This document shows positions 43,995 to 56,766 of a stretch of 64,000 nucleotides of DNA, piece by piece. A model generated the notes under the pieces. That model worked only from the letters and a program-made list of their open reading frames with translations, searched no databases and was not told the origin of the DNA. Each line of letters starts with the position of its first letter. Within the stretch, counting starts at the first letter, position 1. The position numbers and the translations under genes were made by a program. Source of the DNA: Phaseolus vulgaris (lineage: Eukaryota; Streptophyta; Magnoliopsida; Fabales; Fabaceae); NCBI RefSeq assembly GCF_000499845.2, contig NC_023759.2:23024250-23088249 (forward strand). Direction: 5' to 3'.

Positions 43995-45042
43995 TGTTAA
44001 AGATGGTTGCTGCCCCTTCAAGACATGTGTTTGATGAAGCCATTTGTGTAAATTTCATGTGTATTTACATTTGCTTTAAGAATGTCTTAGGTATAGGTTA
44101 GAGGTTGTTTAGAGTAGGCTTTTTGCTAGGTAACTCACCTCTTAACCCCTAACCATATGATAAGAGCAAGCACAAGTTTTCTGAAACTATTTTTCACATG
44201 TTTTGCAAAAACACCCTTACTGCATAAAAAATAAATTTGTTCTTTTCTAAATGAATAGATTCTTTTTTAAACTGATGCATTGACTAAGGCCTTTGAAAAT
44301 CAGGTTTTGTGCATCAAGTATTTTGACTAAGTCTTCACTCTCTCAAAACGACTGTGTTTCAATAGTTAAGTTTTTTCTGTTATTGTTTTGAAAAATATAT
44401 CTGTTCATTTGTAAATGAATGGATTCTTTCTAGTCTGGTGCCATGTGTATCTTAAAAGCTTTTTTTCGTTTTTTCCTTGCACCAGTGTGTTTGACTAAGT
44501 CTCCTTCACATAACAGATTCTCTAACTGCTTTTAAAAATAAATTTGTTCATTTTATTTTCAATTTGTTCTTTTTATAACAGCTTTAACTATTTTTTGAAA
44601 TCTGTTATAAGTTGTTTTTCTATAAAAGAAAATTTCTTCCTGCGTTTAAAAGGGAATCATACAATTGAGAAAACAAGTTTTACAACAGAGAATTAAGGAT
44701 TTACAGAGAATTAGCATGTGTTCTTGAAAGTTTTTACAAATCAAAAGTGTGCTTGTTCTTGGTTGGCTCTAAGGCTTCGTTAGAGGTGCTACTACTGTGT
44801 GAGCAATCTGTTCTACTGGTCTAAGGCAAACTTCTGCATCCTCTATCAGGTGTATTCGTTTCATATTTCAAATTCTTGTAAAAGTGTGATTATAACTCTT
44901 CTTGATAGGGTTACTTGAAGAGTGTGTGTGCTGAAATAGTGTTTTTCAGCAAGTGTGTCAAGGTTCTTGTAGGGTTCAAGAACAGTGCCTGTGTAAGTAT
45001 GTTTGGTATGATTGTTTAGTGGATTTCACAGGTGAGACTGGA
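43995..45042 (+). repeat. Copia-like LTR, first part (interrupted)
   Basis: Starts TGTTAAAGATGGTTGCTGCC. AT-rich with several motif-sharing stretches such as AAATTTGTTC. It ends at CTGGA (45038-45042), the target duplication of element C, and continues at 50710 with CTGGATGTAGCTC. No gene seen. Confidence 0.6.
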
Positions 45043-46033
45043 TGATGTGAATGCAATAACAAGAATACATGATTCTTTGACATTCTTAGGAGCAACTTGA
45101 GTTGGTCATGAAATGGCACTTTACTTAGAATTGGATCAATGTTCTAATTCAAGAACTCACCAAGACTTTGCACCAAACCAAAACTCATATGGAAGTCCAT
45201 ATATTGTCAAATGGAATCAAACCACAAGGAATGAAGAACAAGAATGGAAAACCGAACAGAACTGTAAGAATAAACTACTGTACGGAACCGAACAATAGAA
45301 ACAAAGCTGGAAACACCAATTTCAAACAGTAAAAATGAAAGGAAACATTAGAAACTAAGAAACTACCGAATGAAAATTGAAGAAATGAAAGAAGAACAAT
45401 TATAGAAAGGAGCTTGCTGAATTTTGAGACTTGGAGAAGCAATTCACGCCACTTGGATCCTTATTCCAAGATAAGTGAAGGAGTGCCGCCACTTGAAGCT
45501 CACCATAGCATACAAGATAAGGCAAGGGAGAAGAAGACTCAAGACTCACAATTTCTCTCTAAATTTGAGTATAGTCTCTCTACTTTAAATTCCAAATCTG
45601 AAAATTACAAAGGAAAGCACCTTATTTATAGCCTAAGAGGTGCTGAAAAATAGGTGGAAAAATTCAAATGAAACTCATTTGAAATTCCCACCAGAAACAA
45701 GTCACATGGGAGGTGTGACCTTTTTCTACTATGACACCTCCTAAAAACTACACCTACACCCCCATACTAAGTCACATGGACAAAGTGACTCTCTCTAATA
45801 CATTCACACCTATTTATTTAATATCCACACCTCCTACAAGAGTCATTCAAATGATGCTCTTTTATTTAATGCTTGGCCTTGCCCCTCATGGTTTGGACTT
45901 GGGCTTCTTGGGCTTGGGCCTTCTTGGGCTTTGGGCTTGGGCCTCATCTTTTGCAAAGACTAATAAGAAGAACTTTAAATGCTTTGGCCCTTGTCCATTT
46001 CTTCTATAGATAACATCTTTTTGATTCTCATCA
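45043..46033 (-). repeat. Element C 3' LTR
   Basis: Plus strand TGATGTGAATGCAATAAC ... TTTGATTCTCATCA. Minus-strand TATA box GGCTATAAATAAGG near 45625-45640. Confidence 0.93.
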
Positions 46034-46379
46034 TACTCCCCAAGTTGGAGAGAATTCATCCACGAATTCAGTACTCCTGCATAAAACAAAGTCAGTTTGC
46101 AATTAGATAAGAGAATACAAGAAGAAATAGGCAAACATGATTTAGTACGTGGAAATGTTGGGAGTTCAAAAAAAGATGTCCTATACATAGCCCATGTTGG
46201 AAAAGATTGTTTAGAAATGATATTATTTGGAAAACTAGAAGGTATGAAAAAATCATCCTTAACATTCTTCATCCAATATGGTGTATAAGTAGGAACCTTG
46301 GGTAATGTACAAGACAAAGAAGAAGGATACCTTGTAGGCGTAGCACGAGTCAACAAAATTGAATTAGTTGAGAAGGTAT

Positions 46380-48369
46380 TATGACTCGGTTTATCAAGTA
46401 CTTCATTTGTTTTTTCATTTTCTCTTTTAGTTTCTTTGGGATTGGTCCTATATGCAGGGCTATTTGGTAAAGAAACCCCGGGCATGAAGTCTATTTGGTG
46501 TTCAATCCCTCTTAGAGGTGGTAAGCCTTTAGGAGGATCTTGAAACATATCTTCATATTCTTTTACCAAATTGTCCAAACATGTGGGACTATCCTTAGCC
46601 GACTCACATTCAATAGTCCTAGGAATAGCTAAAAAAATAGGCTTTTGAGTAACTATTCCCTTTTTAACTTGTTGTGTGGACATGAGAAGGTTTCTCTTGG
46701 AATTTTTTATATCATTTTCTTTCTCTCTCTTTTCTCTCATTTTAACTTGGTCCTCATGAACTTCCTTTGGAGAGAGAGATTTAAGAATGACTTTGTGCCC
46801 ATGGAAGTTAAAAGACATTTTGTTGGTAAAGCCATCGTGAAAATTTTTTCTATCAAATTACCATGGCCTACCTAAAAGAATATGTGTGGCTTCCATTGGG
46901 ACAACATCACACAAGACCTCATCTTTATATTTACCAATAGAAAATGTAATGGGGACTTGCTTGTTAACAACAATCTCACCTACCTCACTTAACCATTGTA
47001 ATTTGTAGGGCTTGGCATGAGAGATGGTAGGTAATCCAAGTTTATCTACCACTCTTGTGCTTGCCACATTAGCACAACTCCCCCCATCCACAATCAAAGA
47101 GCATACCCTATCATTAATAAGACACCTTGAATGAAAAATATTTTCTCTTTGAGTTTCATCAAAAGGTTTTAAAACTTGTCCAAGCATGCGTCTTATTACT
47201 AATAGGTCACCCTCATGTGGGCTTTCACTCTCACTCTCACTTGGGGATCTAGAAGGTGAGGAATGTCTAGAAGATTCAGACTCATGCTCACTACCATCTA
47301 CCCCATCATGCATATACATAGTTCGCTTAGAAGGGCAATTAGAAGCAATATGTCCATAGCTTAAGCATTTAAAACACTTCTTACTAGACGATTTAGGTGG
47401 TGATTTAGGCCTAGAAGTGGAAGTGGAAGGCTTAGAATCTCTAGGTTTGAAAGTAGAGTCCTTAGAAGGGATATTTGAGAAAGAGCTATTTTTATTTTTC
47501 CAAGAAGAGTGGTAGTAGTTATCCTTAGAAGAATTTTTTAAAGCATTTTTCCTTGCAAGTTGATTTTCAATTTTACTAGCAAGGTGAACCACATTTTCCA
47601 AAGAAGAATATTCTTGTAACTCTACCACATCTTGAATGTCCCTTCGAAGGCCACTCACAAACCTAGCTATCTTAGCTTCCTCACTCTCATCCATATGAAC
47701 TCGAATTAAAAGCGTGTCTAGTTGTTTAAAGTAATCATCCACACTTAGCGTGCCTTGATGAAACCGTTGGAGTTTCAACAATAGGTCTTTCCTAAAGTGT
47801 GGGGGTACGAATCTAGCACGTAAACAAGCTTTCAAATCGTTCCAAGAGAGCACGAGCGGTCTCTTGTGTTGGTCAATGTCCATGAGATATTGATGCCACC
47901 ATTGCATGGCATAGTCTAAGAATTCTAAAGATGCTAATCTAACCCTATTCTCATCTCTAACCCCATTTACATCAAATATTTGCTCAACCTTAGCCTCCCA
48001 TCCTAAGTATACATTGGGATCACTTTCACTACTAAAACTAGGAAGTTTTACATTAGGAGAACAAGGGCCAGCCACATGTTGGCGCCTCTCTTCATGGTGA
48101 TGATGTCTTGGCCGTGCATTGTCTTCATAATAACCATGAGAAGAATGAGAGTGCCTTGAAGAATGCCGAAGAGGGGGATGAGGTCTTCTCTCACGGTTTT
48201 GATGTATTTCTTCACGGCTTAACTCCAAACTTTGGAGCCTTGCCTCCATTTGCCTTATCACATCAAGATAGTGAGCATTAGATTGCTTGGCATTCTTTAA
48301 GTCTTCAAAAAGGGCTGCCTTTTGGGGTGAGCACGGTTTGGAGGACTCTCCACTAGAAAAATGAGCCAT
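46380..48369 (-). pseudogene. gag-pro: Element C gag-protease with RT N-terminal remnant, one stop
   Basis: Minus-strand frame. The likely start is Met at 48369 (MAHFSSGESSK); an upstream Met at 48585 in the same frame has no gag similarity. Gag domain: YLGWEAKVEQIFDVN, FLDYAMQWWHQYL, RARFVPPHFRKDLL, GLRRDIQDVVELQ. Zinc knuckle CFKCLSYGHIASNC (CX2CX4HX4C). Protease: LIVDGGSCANVAS and HILLGRPW, followed by TAA at 46858-46860, probably CAA originally. The same frame then continues to a short RT leader (EYEDMFQDPPKGLPPLRG, PAYRTNPKE), after which similarity ends near 46400. This order is that of chromovirus-like gypsy elements, not Tat. Confidence 0.88.
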
Positions 48370-49702
48370 GATAAAAAAATACAAAAAACAGAAAACAAAC
48401 AGTGAAAGAAACTTGTTAGACAAATAAAAGTGAGATATAGGTTGCTGGAAAATGCCCAAGAAAATACTCAAGCCACTCCAAGAAAGTAGGCTGTCCTCAA
48501 CCAAGCCTTTCTTGTGGAATGGAGGAGCTTCAAATGAAATAATGTCACAGCAAACCAACTTACTTAAGAACAAGTCTCTACACAACTTTTAGAAGAACAA
48601 AAAAGACAAGCAAGAAAAGGTATAAACAAGAAAAGCTAAACCAAAAACAGAAAGCAATGTATGACAAACTAGAAAAAATATGAATGAAAGACAAGCAAGA
48701 AAATAAGGAACTCAATGAACAAAGAAGAAGGCACACCAAAATAGTCCTAAAGAAAAGTGCTAGAGAAGATTGAAGAAAACAGAAAACAGCTACTGGAATT
48801 TTTTTTTTTTTTTTTATGCAAACTGTGCTATGTTTACAGATTTAACTGGAATGATTGAAAGCGAACTGGCATGTGAAAAATTAACCACAGAAACTTCAAT
48901 GTCTCAAATCAATAATGGCACTGGAATGAGTTAAAAACAGTAAGCCAATTGAGAGAACTAAATTTTTCAAAATCGCTGCCCAATTACCGTATTTTTTTCG
49001 GCAGAATTGTACACTGTTCGTATTTTATTTATCATTTTTTGTGTACTTGGAATTTTTGAGTACTTCTTTTTGCTATGCTTTTGTAACACTTTGAAGAATG
49101 TAAATACAAATTTTCACAAATTTCCAGTGAGCCAATTAATTGCAGTAAATTGAAAACAGTAGCACGTTTGTAAGAAAACAGAGTATCCTATTTAGGAATG
49201 AAAAACAGTATAATGAACTAGCAAAGACATAATGGAATGTGTGTAAAGGAACTTGTATAGAATGAAAATACAAGCATGAACTCAAATCTAAAAATGAAAA
49301 TGCACAAAGGATCAAGCAATAAACTCAAAAAACAGAGAGTAAACCAAACAAAAAACAATCAAAGCAATAAAAGTACTACAAGAAGTAATGACAATTATGG
49401 AATAACATGACTAAGACAAAACTTGACATGATTACAAAATTAAAAGACATATCACAAGATATAACAACAAGTGAAAGGAAGCTTAAGGTCAGCTCTAGGA
49501 AGGAGAGTGCCATTCCAAAAGAGCAGCCATACTCATATGAACAATGAGTGCCATAATCCTTTTCACAAACACTTGGTGTAACAAAAGAAAAACAGCAAGG
49601 AAACTCAAAATAAATCCTAAAACAGAATGGGAAACTACTTGAATTAAAGAGCTCTTGAAAGTAAAGTGGAATACAACTCAAAATTTAAGCAACAACAAGC
49701 CT
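48370..49702 (-). other. Element C 5' leader
   Basis: AT-rich, non-coding, with a poly-T run near 48800-48816 and an internal stretch (CCAATTACCGTATTTTTTTC near 48972) shared with element D. No gene seen. Confidence 0.7.
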
Positions 49703-49718
49703 AGACTCTAGATACCAC

Positions 49719-50709
49719 ATGATGTGAATGCAATAACAAGAATACATGATTCTTTGACATTCTTAGGAGCAACTTGAGTTGGTCATGAAATGGCACTTTA
49801 CTTAGAATTGGATCAATGTTCTAATTCAAGAACTCACCAAGACTTTGCACCAAACCAAAACTCATATGGAAGTCCATATATTGTCAAATGGAATCAAACT
49901 ACAAAGAATGAAGAACAAGAATGGAAAACCGAACAGAACTGTAAGAATAAACTACTGTACGGAACCGAACAATAGAAACAAAGCTGGAAACACCAATTTC
50001 AAACGGTAAAAATGAAAGGAAACATTAGAAACTAAGAAACTACCGAATGAAAATTGAAGAAATGAAAGAAGAACACTTATAAAAAGGAGCTTGCTGGATT
50101 TTGAGACTTGGAGAAGCAATTCACGGCACTTGGAGCCTTATTCCAAGATAAGTGAAGGAGTGTCGCCACTTGAAGCTCACCATAACATACAAGATAAGGT
50201 AAGGAAGAAGAAGACTCAAGACTCACAATTTCTCTCTAAATTTGAGTATAGTCTCTCTACTTTAAATTCCAAATCTGAAAATTACAAAGGAAAGCACCTT
50301 ATTTATAGCCTAAGAGGTGCTGAAAATAGGTGGGAAAATTCAAATGAAACTCATTTGAAATTCCCACCAAAAACAAGTCACATGGGAGGTGTGACCTTTT
50401 TCTACTATGACACCTCCTAAAAACTACACCTACACCCCCCTACTAAGTCACATGGACAATGTGACTCTCTCTAATACATTCACACCTATTTATTTAATAT
50501 CCACACCTCCTACAAGAGTCATTCAAATGATGCTTTTTTATTTAATGCTTGGCCTTGGCCCTCATGGTTTGGACTTGGGCTTCTTGGGCTTGGGCCTTCT
50601 TGGGCTTTGGGCTTGGGCCTCATCTTTTGCAAAGACTAATAAGAAGAACTTTAAATGCTTTGGCCCTTGTCCATTTCTTCTATTGATAACATCTTTTTGA
50701 TTCTCATCA
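49719..50709 (-). repeat. Element C 5' LTR
   Basis: Near-identical to 45043-46033. Adjoins the primer-binding site after two bases. Confidence 0.93.
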
Positions 50710-51229
50710 CTGGATGTAGCTCATTTGAGTGAACCAGTATAACTGTTGTGTGTTAATTTCTCTTCATCCCTGCACTCGGTTTCTTGCTTATCTGTTAATC
50801 TGTCTAAAATTGAATCTGTTCAATTAAAAATAAGCATGTTCTTTCTGGGCTTGTTCATTCTGTTCTTATTTTCAGGAAAATCAGTTTGGTTCTGTTAAGA
50901 AGATATATGAACTATTAATTACCACTGAAACAATTTTGGTTGTGATAGGTTACCCAATTGATTGTCAAGCTAATAATTGAACCTTCATAACTTGCTTAAA
51001 AATTGAAGGTCACTGATTTTGCTTTTCATAATATTCTCTTAAAATCAGTGTGTGTATAACTTGCAAATCAATCTGCATATCTTCAAGAATTACTTGACTG
51101 GTATAAACACTTCAATACATAAACAGTGCAAAAATAAATTTGTTCATTGCTAAACAGTTTATCCAGGATAAGTTGATTTTCAGAAAATTAAGTGTCAGTT
51201 TGTGCTAACTTATATTGGTTAAGCAAATT
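50710..51229 (+). repeat. Copia-like LTR, second part
   Basis: Continues the LTR split by element C (CTGGATGTAGCTCATTTGAG, shared in reverse with 39865-39880). AT-rich, no gene. I could not find the terminal CA or the matching target duplication, so the right end is approximate. Confidence 0.5.
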
Positions 51230-51425
51230 CAGCTAGTTACATCGGATAATTGCACAACAGACAAAGGTGAAGATATACAAAGCTAAGACAGATTGAATTG
51301 CCATGAATAGGTGACACCGCGTATACAAAGGTAGTTTATACAAAATGAGAGCTATTACAGATAAATCAAAGGGCTCAAAATGAAAGTTTTTGAGGTAATA
51401 AGGTTGAAATGGCAAATGAAAGCAG

Positions 51426-51913
51426 TTAAGTCGAAGGAGCGATCTTGCCATCCACCATTTCATTGTACATAGAGAATTTGGAGAGGTCGAGATCGGGAAA
51501 TTCACAAGCAAACTGCTCCAGAGCGGCCCCAAAGCCTGAGGTGAGAACATGGGCGGCATTGAGTTCAAGTTCGTCGATCCTCTTCTTAAGTTCACTGTTC
51601 TCTTCATGCACTTGGGCAAGCTCCAGGGTCGTTTTGCTCAATTCTTCAGACTTTTGATCCCGTTCTGTTTTGACTTGTCCTAGAAGGTTTTCTCTCACAG
51701 CTGATTTTTCCTTTAGTATAACCATCTCAGCCTTGTCGGTTTCGTGGGCCTTCTCCAGCTCATATGTTTTGACCTTCAAAGAAGCAAGCCCATTCTCTAA
51801 CTTAACGGCTTCTTGGAGCTTGGCATCCAACCTTTGGCGCAGATCAGCATTATCCTCGCGCAAACTTTGAAGCTCGGCGTTAAGGGCATTTTCTACTCGC
51901 GAGAACTCTAACC
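51426..51913 (-). pseudogene. C-terminal fragment of a third antisense-gene type (E)
   Basis: Minus strand, ending with a TGA-type stop at 51426-51428. A coiled coil (DADLRQRLDAK-like heptads, EENSELKKRIDELEL) is followed by the tail FGAALEQFACEFPDLDLS and NEMVDGKIAPST, clearly homologous to the family B tail (EQFACLFPDLDLS, NEVVDGKVVPAED) but diverged. It is cut at 51914 by the family A LTR. About 200 bp of 3' UTR-like DNA (51230-51425) precede it. Confidence 0.8.
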
Positions 51914-53069
51914 TGTTCCTGCTGGTTGACCTGGATACGTCTTTCTGTGCAACCTTGCCCGTCTGCTAGGTCACCCCTTTCTGGTCTGCGAACACCTGCA
52001 AAGAAGTGAACAAATGGGCGCCCTAGTGGCCGTTTGCACTCCGACGCTCAAGTCAGCTAACAAGAAACACCAAAACTCTCCACCTTCGTATCGAAGCATC
52101 GTGGAAGGCACTCTGAAGGTGGTAAAGAACTGTATATTGTGTGTTGTTTTCTGGTTGTGGCAAACAATCCTTCTCTAGTCCCTTGTGCATAGCCTGAGGG
52201 CTCAAGCAAACAACTAGAGTGTGTTCTAGGAAAAATTTGCCAAAAGTCCGATCCTTGCTTCGAACGTTCAAAACCCCTTTAATGCCACCCTGCATTAAAC
52301 ACGTCTTAAAGTGCATTTAAGGAGCTTTAAGGCGCATTTAACACGTTTCCTTAAAACCTTTAATGGAGGCATTTAAAGTGTTTTTAAAGCGTTTGAAACG
52401 TTAACTGGAATAAAAAAATACCTGATGAGGAAACATTAATGTTCCCTCATTTACTGCCTTCGCTAACTTCCCGCTGACTCACTAGCCTTTCGCTAACTTG
52501 ATTACTATTACACGTGGAGGACCTCATGGCGCCGTATCCCAATCTTAGGGACATTCTGTCGCGTGAGTTCCCCCATTCTCGAAGTGCCGCGGGCGCAGGG
52601 GGTGACATTCTGGGTGCCAACTCATGCCTCCCAGGTTTCAGCCACTCACCCTGGGAGGGTATCTACCTTCCTCTCGCCCCACACACCTGGTTCATCCCTG
52701 GGCATGACCCTCTCTTGGGTCGTAACTATCCCAAGGATCACCCTGAGGTGGCGTGGGCTTCACGAGCCAGGATACTCCCCACTGGTATTGGAACTATGGC
52801 CTTGAAGCCACCTCTATTAGTATTATAACTGCGGCCTTAAAGCCATCTTTCTCTTCTCTCTAACTTGGCTTCTGGCGATTTCGTCCCCTCCACAATCTTT
52901 CCTACCTGTGGGTATCGGGGGGTGACGCCATCAGTGCCTTATATTGGCGACGCCATCAGCGCCTTATACTGGCGACTCCCCTCTACTGGCGACGCCTCTT
53001 CTTCTTCCTCGGGACCCTCACGTATCTTTGACTTTGACTTTAGTCAACGCCCGGGGACGGGACTGTACA
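51914..53069 (-). repeat. Family A 3' LTR, copy 3
   Basis: Plus strand TGTTCCTGCTGGTTGACC ... CGGGACTGTACA, followed by the inverted polypurine tract CAAGCCCCCCAG. 1,156 bp. Hairpin in a CTCCACAATCTTTCCTACC variant near 52877; short GGCGACGCC cluster near 52930-53000. Confidence 0.9.
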
Positions 53070-53819
53070 CAAGCCCCCCAGTCTTGAGCTGATGACTTGT
53101 CTTCAGCGAAAAGACTAAGGCCTCGCCCACGCCATCCACGTGGCACTCTGGTGACATGTCATTCTTGCTGACGTGACATTCCCCGAATAGTTGACGTGAC
53201 ATTCCCTAAACAGTTGACATGACATCTTCTTAATGGCTGACGGGACATCCTCTTAATCGGGAAAAGTGACGCTTTGGGTCACGCTTAATCGCTCGCCACG
53301 TGGCCCATCACGCGGTCACCATCCAGAGCCTCTTGCGCTCCTAGGGAGCGCATGATCCTTCGACACATGGACTTATCGAACGGTCCTGATTTAACATCCT
53401 TTGGGCTTCCTTCGTAACGTTTAAGTTACCCCAGAGCCCGCGCTTGAAGTCACTGTTCCATTCAATCTCTTTCGCACTTCACTGTTCATCTTCTTTCTCT
53501 GAACGCTCGACGCTCTCTGCGATCTTCGTTCTTCCTGCACACTCTCCATCTCCAACCACTCCAATACTCAAAGGTATGATTTTTTCCCCCTCAATGACTC
53601 TTCTTCTTCACTGCCTTGCTTTATGTGCGAATGAACTGCCTGGGACTGTTTATCTTCTTACCTTGTTGTACTGTTCTTGTGTTTCCCTGTTCCCCCATCG
53701 TTCTCCTCTTTCTCGCGTGGGTAGGGTTTGTCGAGGGTTTCTCTTTTTCCCCCTTTTTCTTCTTCAAACCCCCTTTTGCTGAACCCTTTCTTTTTCTTCA
53801 GTCTTCAGCTCTTGAGTCG
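53070..53819 (+). promoter_or_regulatory. Polypurine tract (reverse) and promoter/leader of alpha, copy 3
   Basis: Inverted polypurine tract at 53070-53081. A run of related TGACGTGACATTCC / TGACATGACAT elements follows at about 53155-53245, plus CCACGTGGC near 53147 and 53296. Leader intron donor AAAG|GTATGA at 53574, acceptor near TTTTCTTCAG (53793-53808). Confidence 0.55.
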
Positions 53820-56100
53820 ATGGCAAAAACCAAGACTACTGCTACTCCTCCACCCCCCAGGTCCAACTGCAAAGAGGAATACCGCTGGGCCTCCGATGAA
53901 CTTCTTGCAGAGTGCTCCACCTTAACCTCTGTCGAAGACGTTGAAGCCCACAGGGGGGACCCCACACTCTACAACTTCAAGGCGTTCCATAAGACCCACG
54001 ACTCCCACATCTTCGTATGTCGTGTAAGGCCGGGGGAGCCCGTTTGCGTAGACGAAAGGGCCACTGGGGAAGCCCTTTCTTCTTCATCTACCAAATGGTG
54101 TTTAAACGAGTGGGTCTGCGCCTTCCCTTTACTCCTTTCGAAAGGGAGTTACTCATTGAGATCAACACTGCCCCTGCCCAGCTTCACCCCAACAGCTGGG
54201 CGATCGTAAGGGGCTTCCAAATTCTTTGCGGGTACCTGGGCATCCCCCCCTCCGTGGACGTCTTTCTTCACTTCTTCGAGGTGAAAAAGCAGGGCAAGAG
54301 TCTCTGGATGAGCTTCTCCGGCGTCGCCGGTCGCATCATTCTCACCCTCTTCCAAAACTCATTCAAGGGGTGGAAGGGAAAGTTCTTCAAGGTGCGCGCC
54401 ACTAAATTCGATCCCACTGCACTGGAGGGCTTTCCCCTGTACTGGTCGGAGGAGCCCATATCGACCAAGCCCAAGGCCTTGGATGAACATGCCTCCGCTG
54501 ACAGGAGGTATGCAAGGTCTTAGCTGGGCTCGGGGTGGTCTTCGACACCACCAAGCTTATTGACAACGAGTTCAAGGCCCACGACCTTTCCACCTACTTC
54601 GGTATTTGCCTTTGATTACATCTGCTCGAACTTGCTTGCACTAACTTTGTCTTGTTTGAATATGCTTGGATTGTTCGAACCGTTGAGGTTATGTGAACTT
54701 ACTTGAATTGCTTGAACTTCAGTGGTTTGCCTGCATGTGCTTTCATTCTTTCTCACCCGAGTTAATCTTTGCTTGGTTATTCTGACTGGTGCAGGCTCGA
54801 TAATGGACTCTTTAAGGCGTCGCACACTCGCCAAGGCCTTGAAGCAGATAAAACCCGCCAAGGGAGGTGGGGGCTCCCTCGCCCTCAACGTGCCTCCCAC
54901 TACTTCCCCCGCGCCGGTCACTTCCCTACCATCTCCACCATCCTCTCCCCAAACATACCAAACTCCTAACTCCCCTTCTCCCATTGATGCGGTCCCACTG
55001 GCCGCGGCGTCAACATGTGCTCCAGCACCCCCAGATAAAGGGAAAAGGGTGCTGGAGATAACCTCTGATAGCGAAGACTCAGATGGCGGCTTGGTCTTCA
55101 AAAAGAGGAGGGCTACTAGGGTCCCTACCCTACCAACCGCGCCTCCAGGTGGCGTGGATTCCCTAAGGGACAGCCCTCCAAGTGCCATGTCGCCTCCACC
55201 TCAAACAGTCCAAGAAGAACGAGAGGAAGGGGCTGAGTCTGTTCCTCGCCACTACCACTGCCTGTAGGAGCTGCAGCTTCGGGTTCAGCCCCTCCCGCGC
55301 CTGCTCCTGTTCCTTCTCCCTCCGAGATTCTGATCCCCCGCCCCATCTATATGCAGTTGGCGCGGGGATTCGCCGAGGGGATGTCGCCAGGGAACCCCAA
55401 CAGAGGGGAAGGCATGCCCTTCTACATGGGGGCCTTCCTGGCGATAACACTCGACTGGCGCTCCCAGGCCCAGAGCGTCGCAACGGGGAGGCAGGCCCTC
55501 CAAAGGCTGAAACAGGAGGTGGGGGCACTGAAGGAGGAGAAACAGGCTTGGGGGCTTAGGGAGGAAGCTCACCAAGCTTCACTGAAGATGACCCAAGAGG
55601 CCAAAGAGGGGGGCGAAGCATACGCATATGAGGTCGAACAAGCGTATGCGGACCTACTGGCCCACTTCACCTACCACCAAATCCAGAACATTGGCCTCCA
55701 AGAGGTGGTTCGTGCCTTCGAAGTGCAGTAGAAAGAAATTGAAGAGCTGTATGCTGCTCGGGGGCAGAAGCTGACCTTGGCTGAGGGTGTCCTGGCGGCA
55801 AAGGTCGAGGCCCTCGACCTTCTCCAAGCTGAGTGTAAGAGGCTCCACACTGAAGCCAACAAGCTCCAGGTGGGGAAGGAGTTCTTGGACAAGCAGCTGG
55901 CGTCCAAGGATTCCAGGATCGATGAGCTGGAGAGGGCAAACCAGGAGCTCACCAACGAGATTGCGGGCGTGTTCGATGAAGGCTTCAAGGAGGCCCTGGC
56001 TCAAGCATCTTGCGAGAACCCAGGGATCAACGTCTCGAACTGCGACCCTACCAGCCACATCGTTGATGGAAAGGTGGTGCCTCTTGATCTGGACGATTGA
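53820..56100 (+). pseudogene. Family A antisense gene alpha, copy 3, several frameshifts and a stop
   Basis: Same two-exon layout as 25885: start MAKTKTTATPPPP at 53820, exon 1 to about 54602, intron to GTGCAG at about 54794, exon 2 to TGA at 56098-56100. Frame changes near 54045 (after VDERATG), near 54507 (after ADRR) and near 55245. CGG has become TAG at 55729-55731, where copy 1 has Arg. The tail reads NVSNCDPTSHIVDGKVVPLDLDD. Domains otherwise as in copy 2. Dead copy. Confidence 0.85.
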
Positions 56101-56766
56101 ACTGCAGGCCCTCATCTTCCATTTTTACTTCTTGTCTTTTCCTTTGCTTTGGTGATTTGTAAATATCTCAACATTCGTAGCACTTGACCCTTCTTTACAT
56201 TTACTGGGAACGCAATCTATGCTTTACTTTCACTATTAATCTCCGTTTTATTGCTTGCTCATTCCTGAGAAACCGAATGTCATTGGATTGCTATCTCTGC
56301 TCTTAGAGCCTCACTTGGGCCTCGTATTTTTCTTGTCTTTGGCATCTCGCGCTTTCACGCTTCTTCTTCTTCTTATTCTTCGAGTCTCCCCGACCCTCTG
56401 GGCTCATGAAAGCCTTCGATTGGCTTTCTACTTGCTTGTTTCGAGCCCTCAGGCACTTACTGCCAAAGGCACAGCTGGTTCTTCCATCACTTCAAGATGG
56501 GAAAAAGGGGGAGGGGTCTCGTTTCTTCTCTGGCCTCGACGTCGCTCAAGGGCGAGGGGGGCTTATCTCATCTGTACTGAGTGTCCACACTCGACGAGAG
56601 ACCTGCTCTGGGTGTCCTTAGCGTGTCTGAACACTTGGGACAAAGTCGCGCTTTGGTGCCCACGCCCATGGAGAGGCCTGTGTAACAGCGTCGTATCGTC
56701 CATGGAGTGTCTCAAACACCAAGGCAACTTGTCCTTTAACTCTTGGTGTTTGGCGCCCACGCCTGA
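56101..56766 (+). other. Family A alpha-beta spacer, copy 3, truncated
   Basis: 3' UTR of alpha followed by one ACGCCCATGGAGAGGCC ... CGTATCGTCC block (about 56663-56705). Cut by the element C LTR fragment. No gene seen. Confidence 0.6.

Larger units (their letters stand above)
45043..50709 (-). mobile_element. Element C: complete non-autonomous Ty3/gypsy element, TSD CTGGA
   Basis: 5,667 bp in minus orientation with two 991-bp LTRs (45043-46033 and 49719-50709) that differ at only a few percent of sites by eye. CTGGA repeats flank it (45038-45042, 50710-50714). Primer-binding-site-like TGGTATCTAGAGTC on the minus strand (49703-49716) adjoins the right LTR, and a polypurine-like CTTGGGGAGTA (minus) adjoins the left LTR at 46034. 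Inside are gag and protease and only the extreme N-terminus of RT; RT catalytic core, RNase H and integrase are missing. It must be moved by another element's enzymes. Confidence 0.93.

Noticed and set aside
45113..45298. 61-codon frame repeated almost exactly at 49790-49975
   Set aside because: Both copies are inside the two LTRs of element C; the repetition is explained by LTR identity.
49703..49716. tRNA gene fragment
   Set aside because: It is the primer-binding site complementary to the 3' end of initiator Met tRNA; no tRNA body is present.
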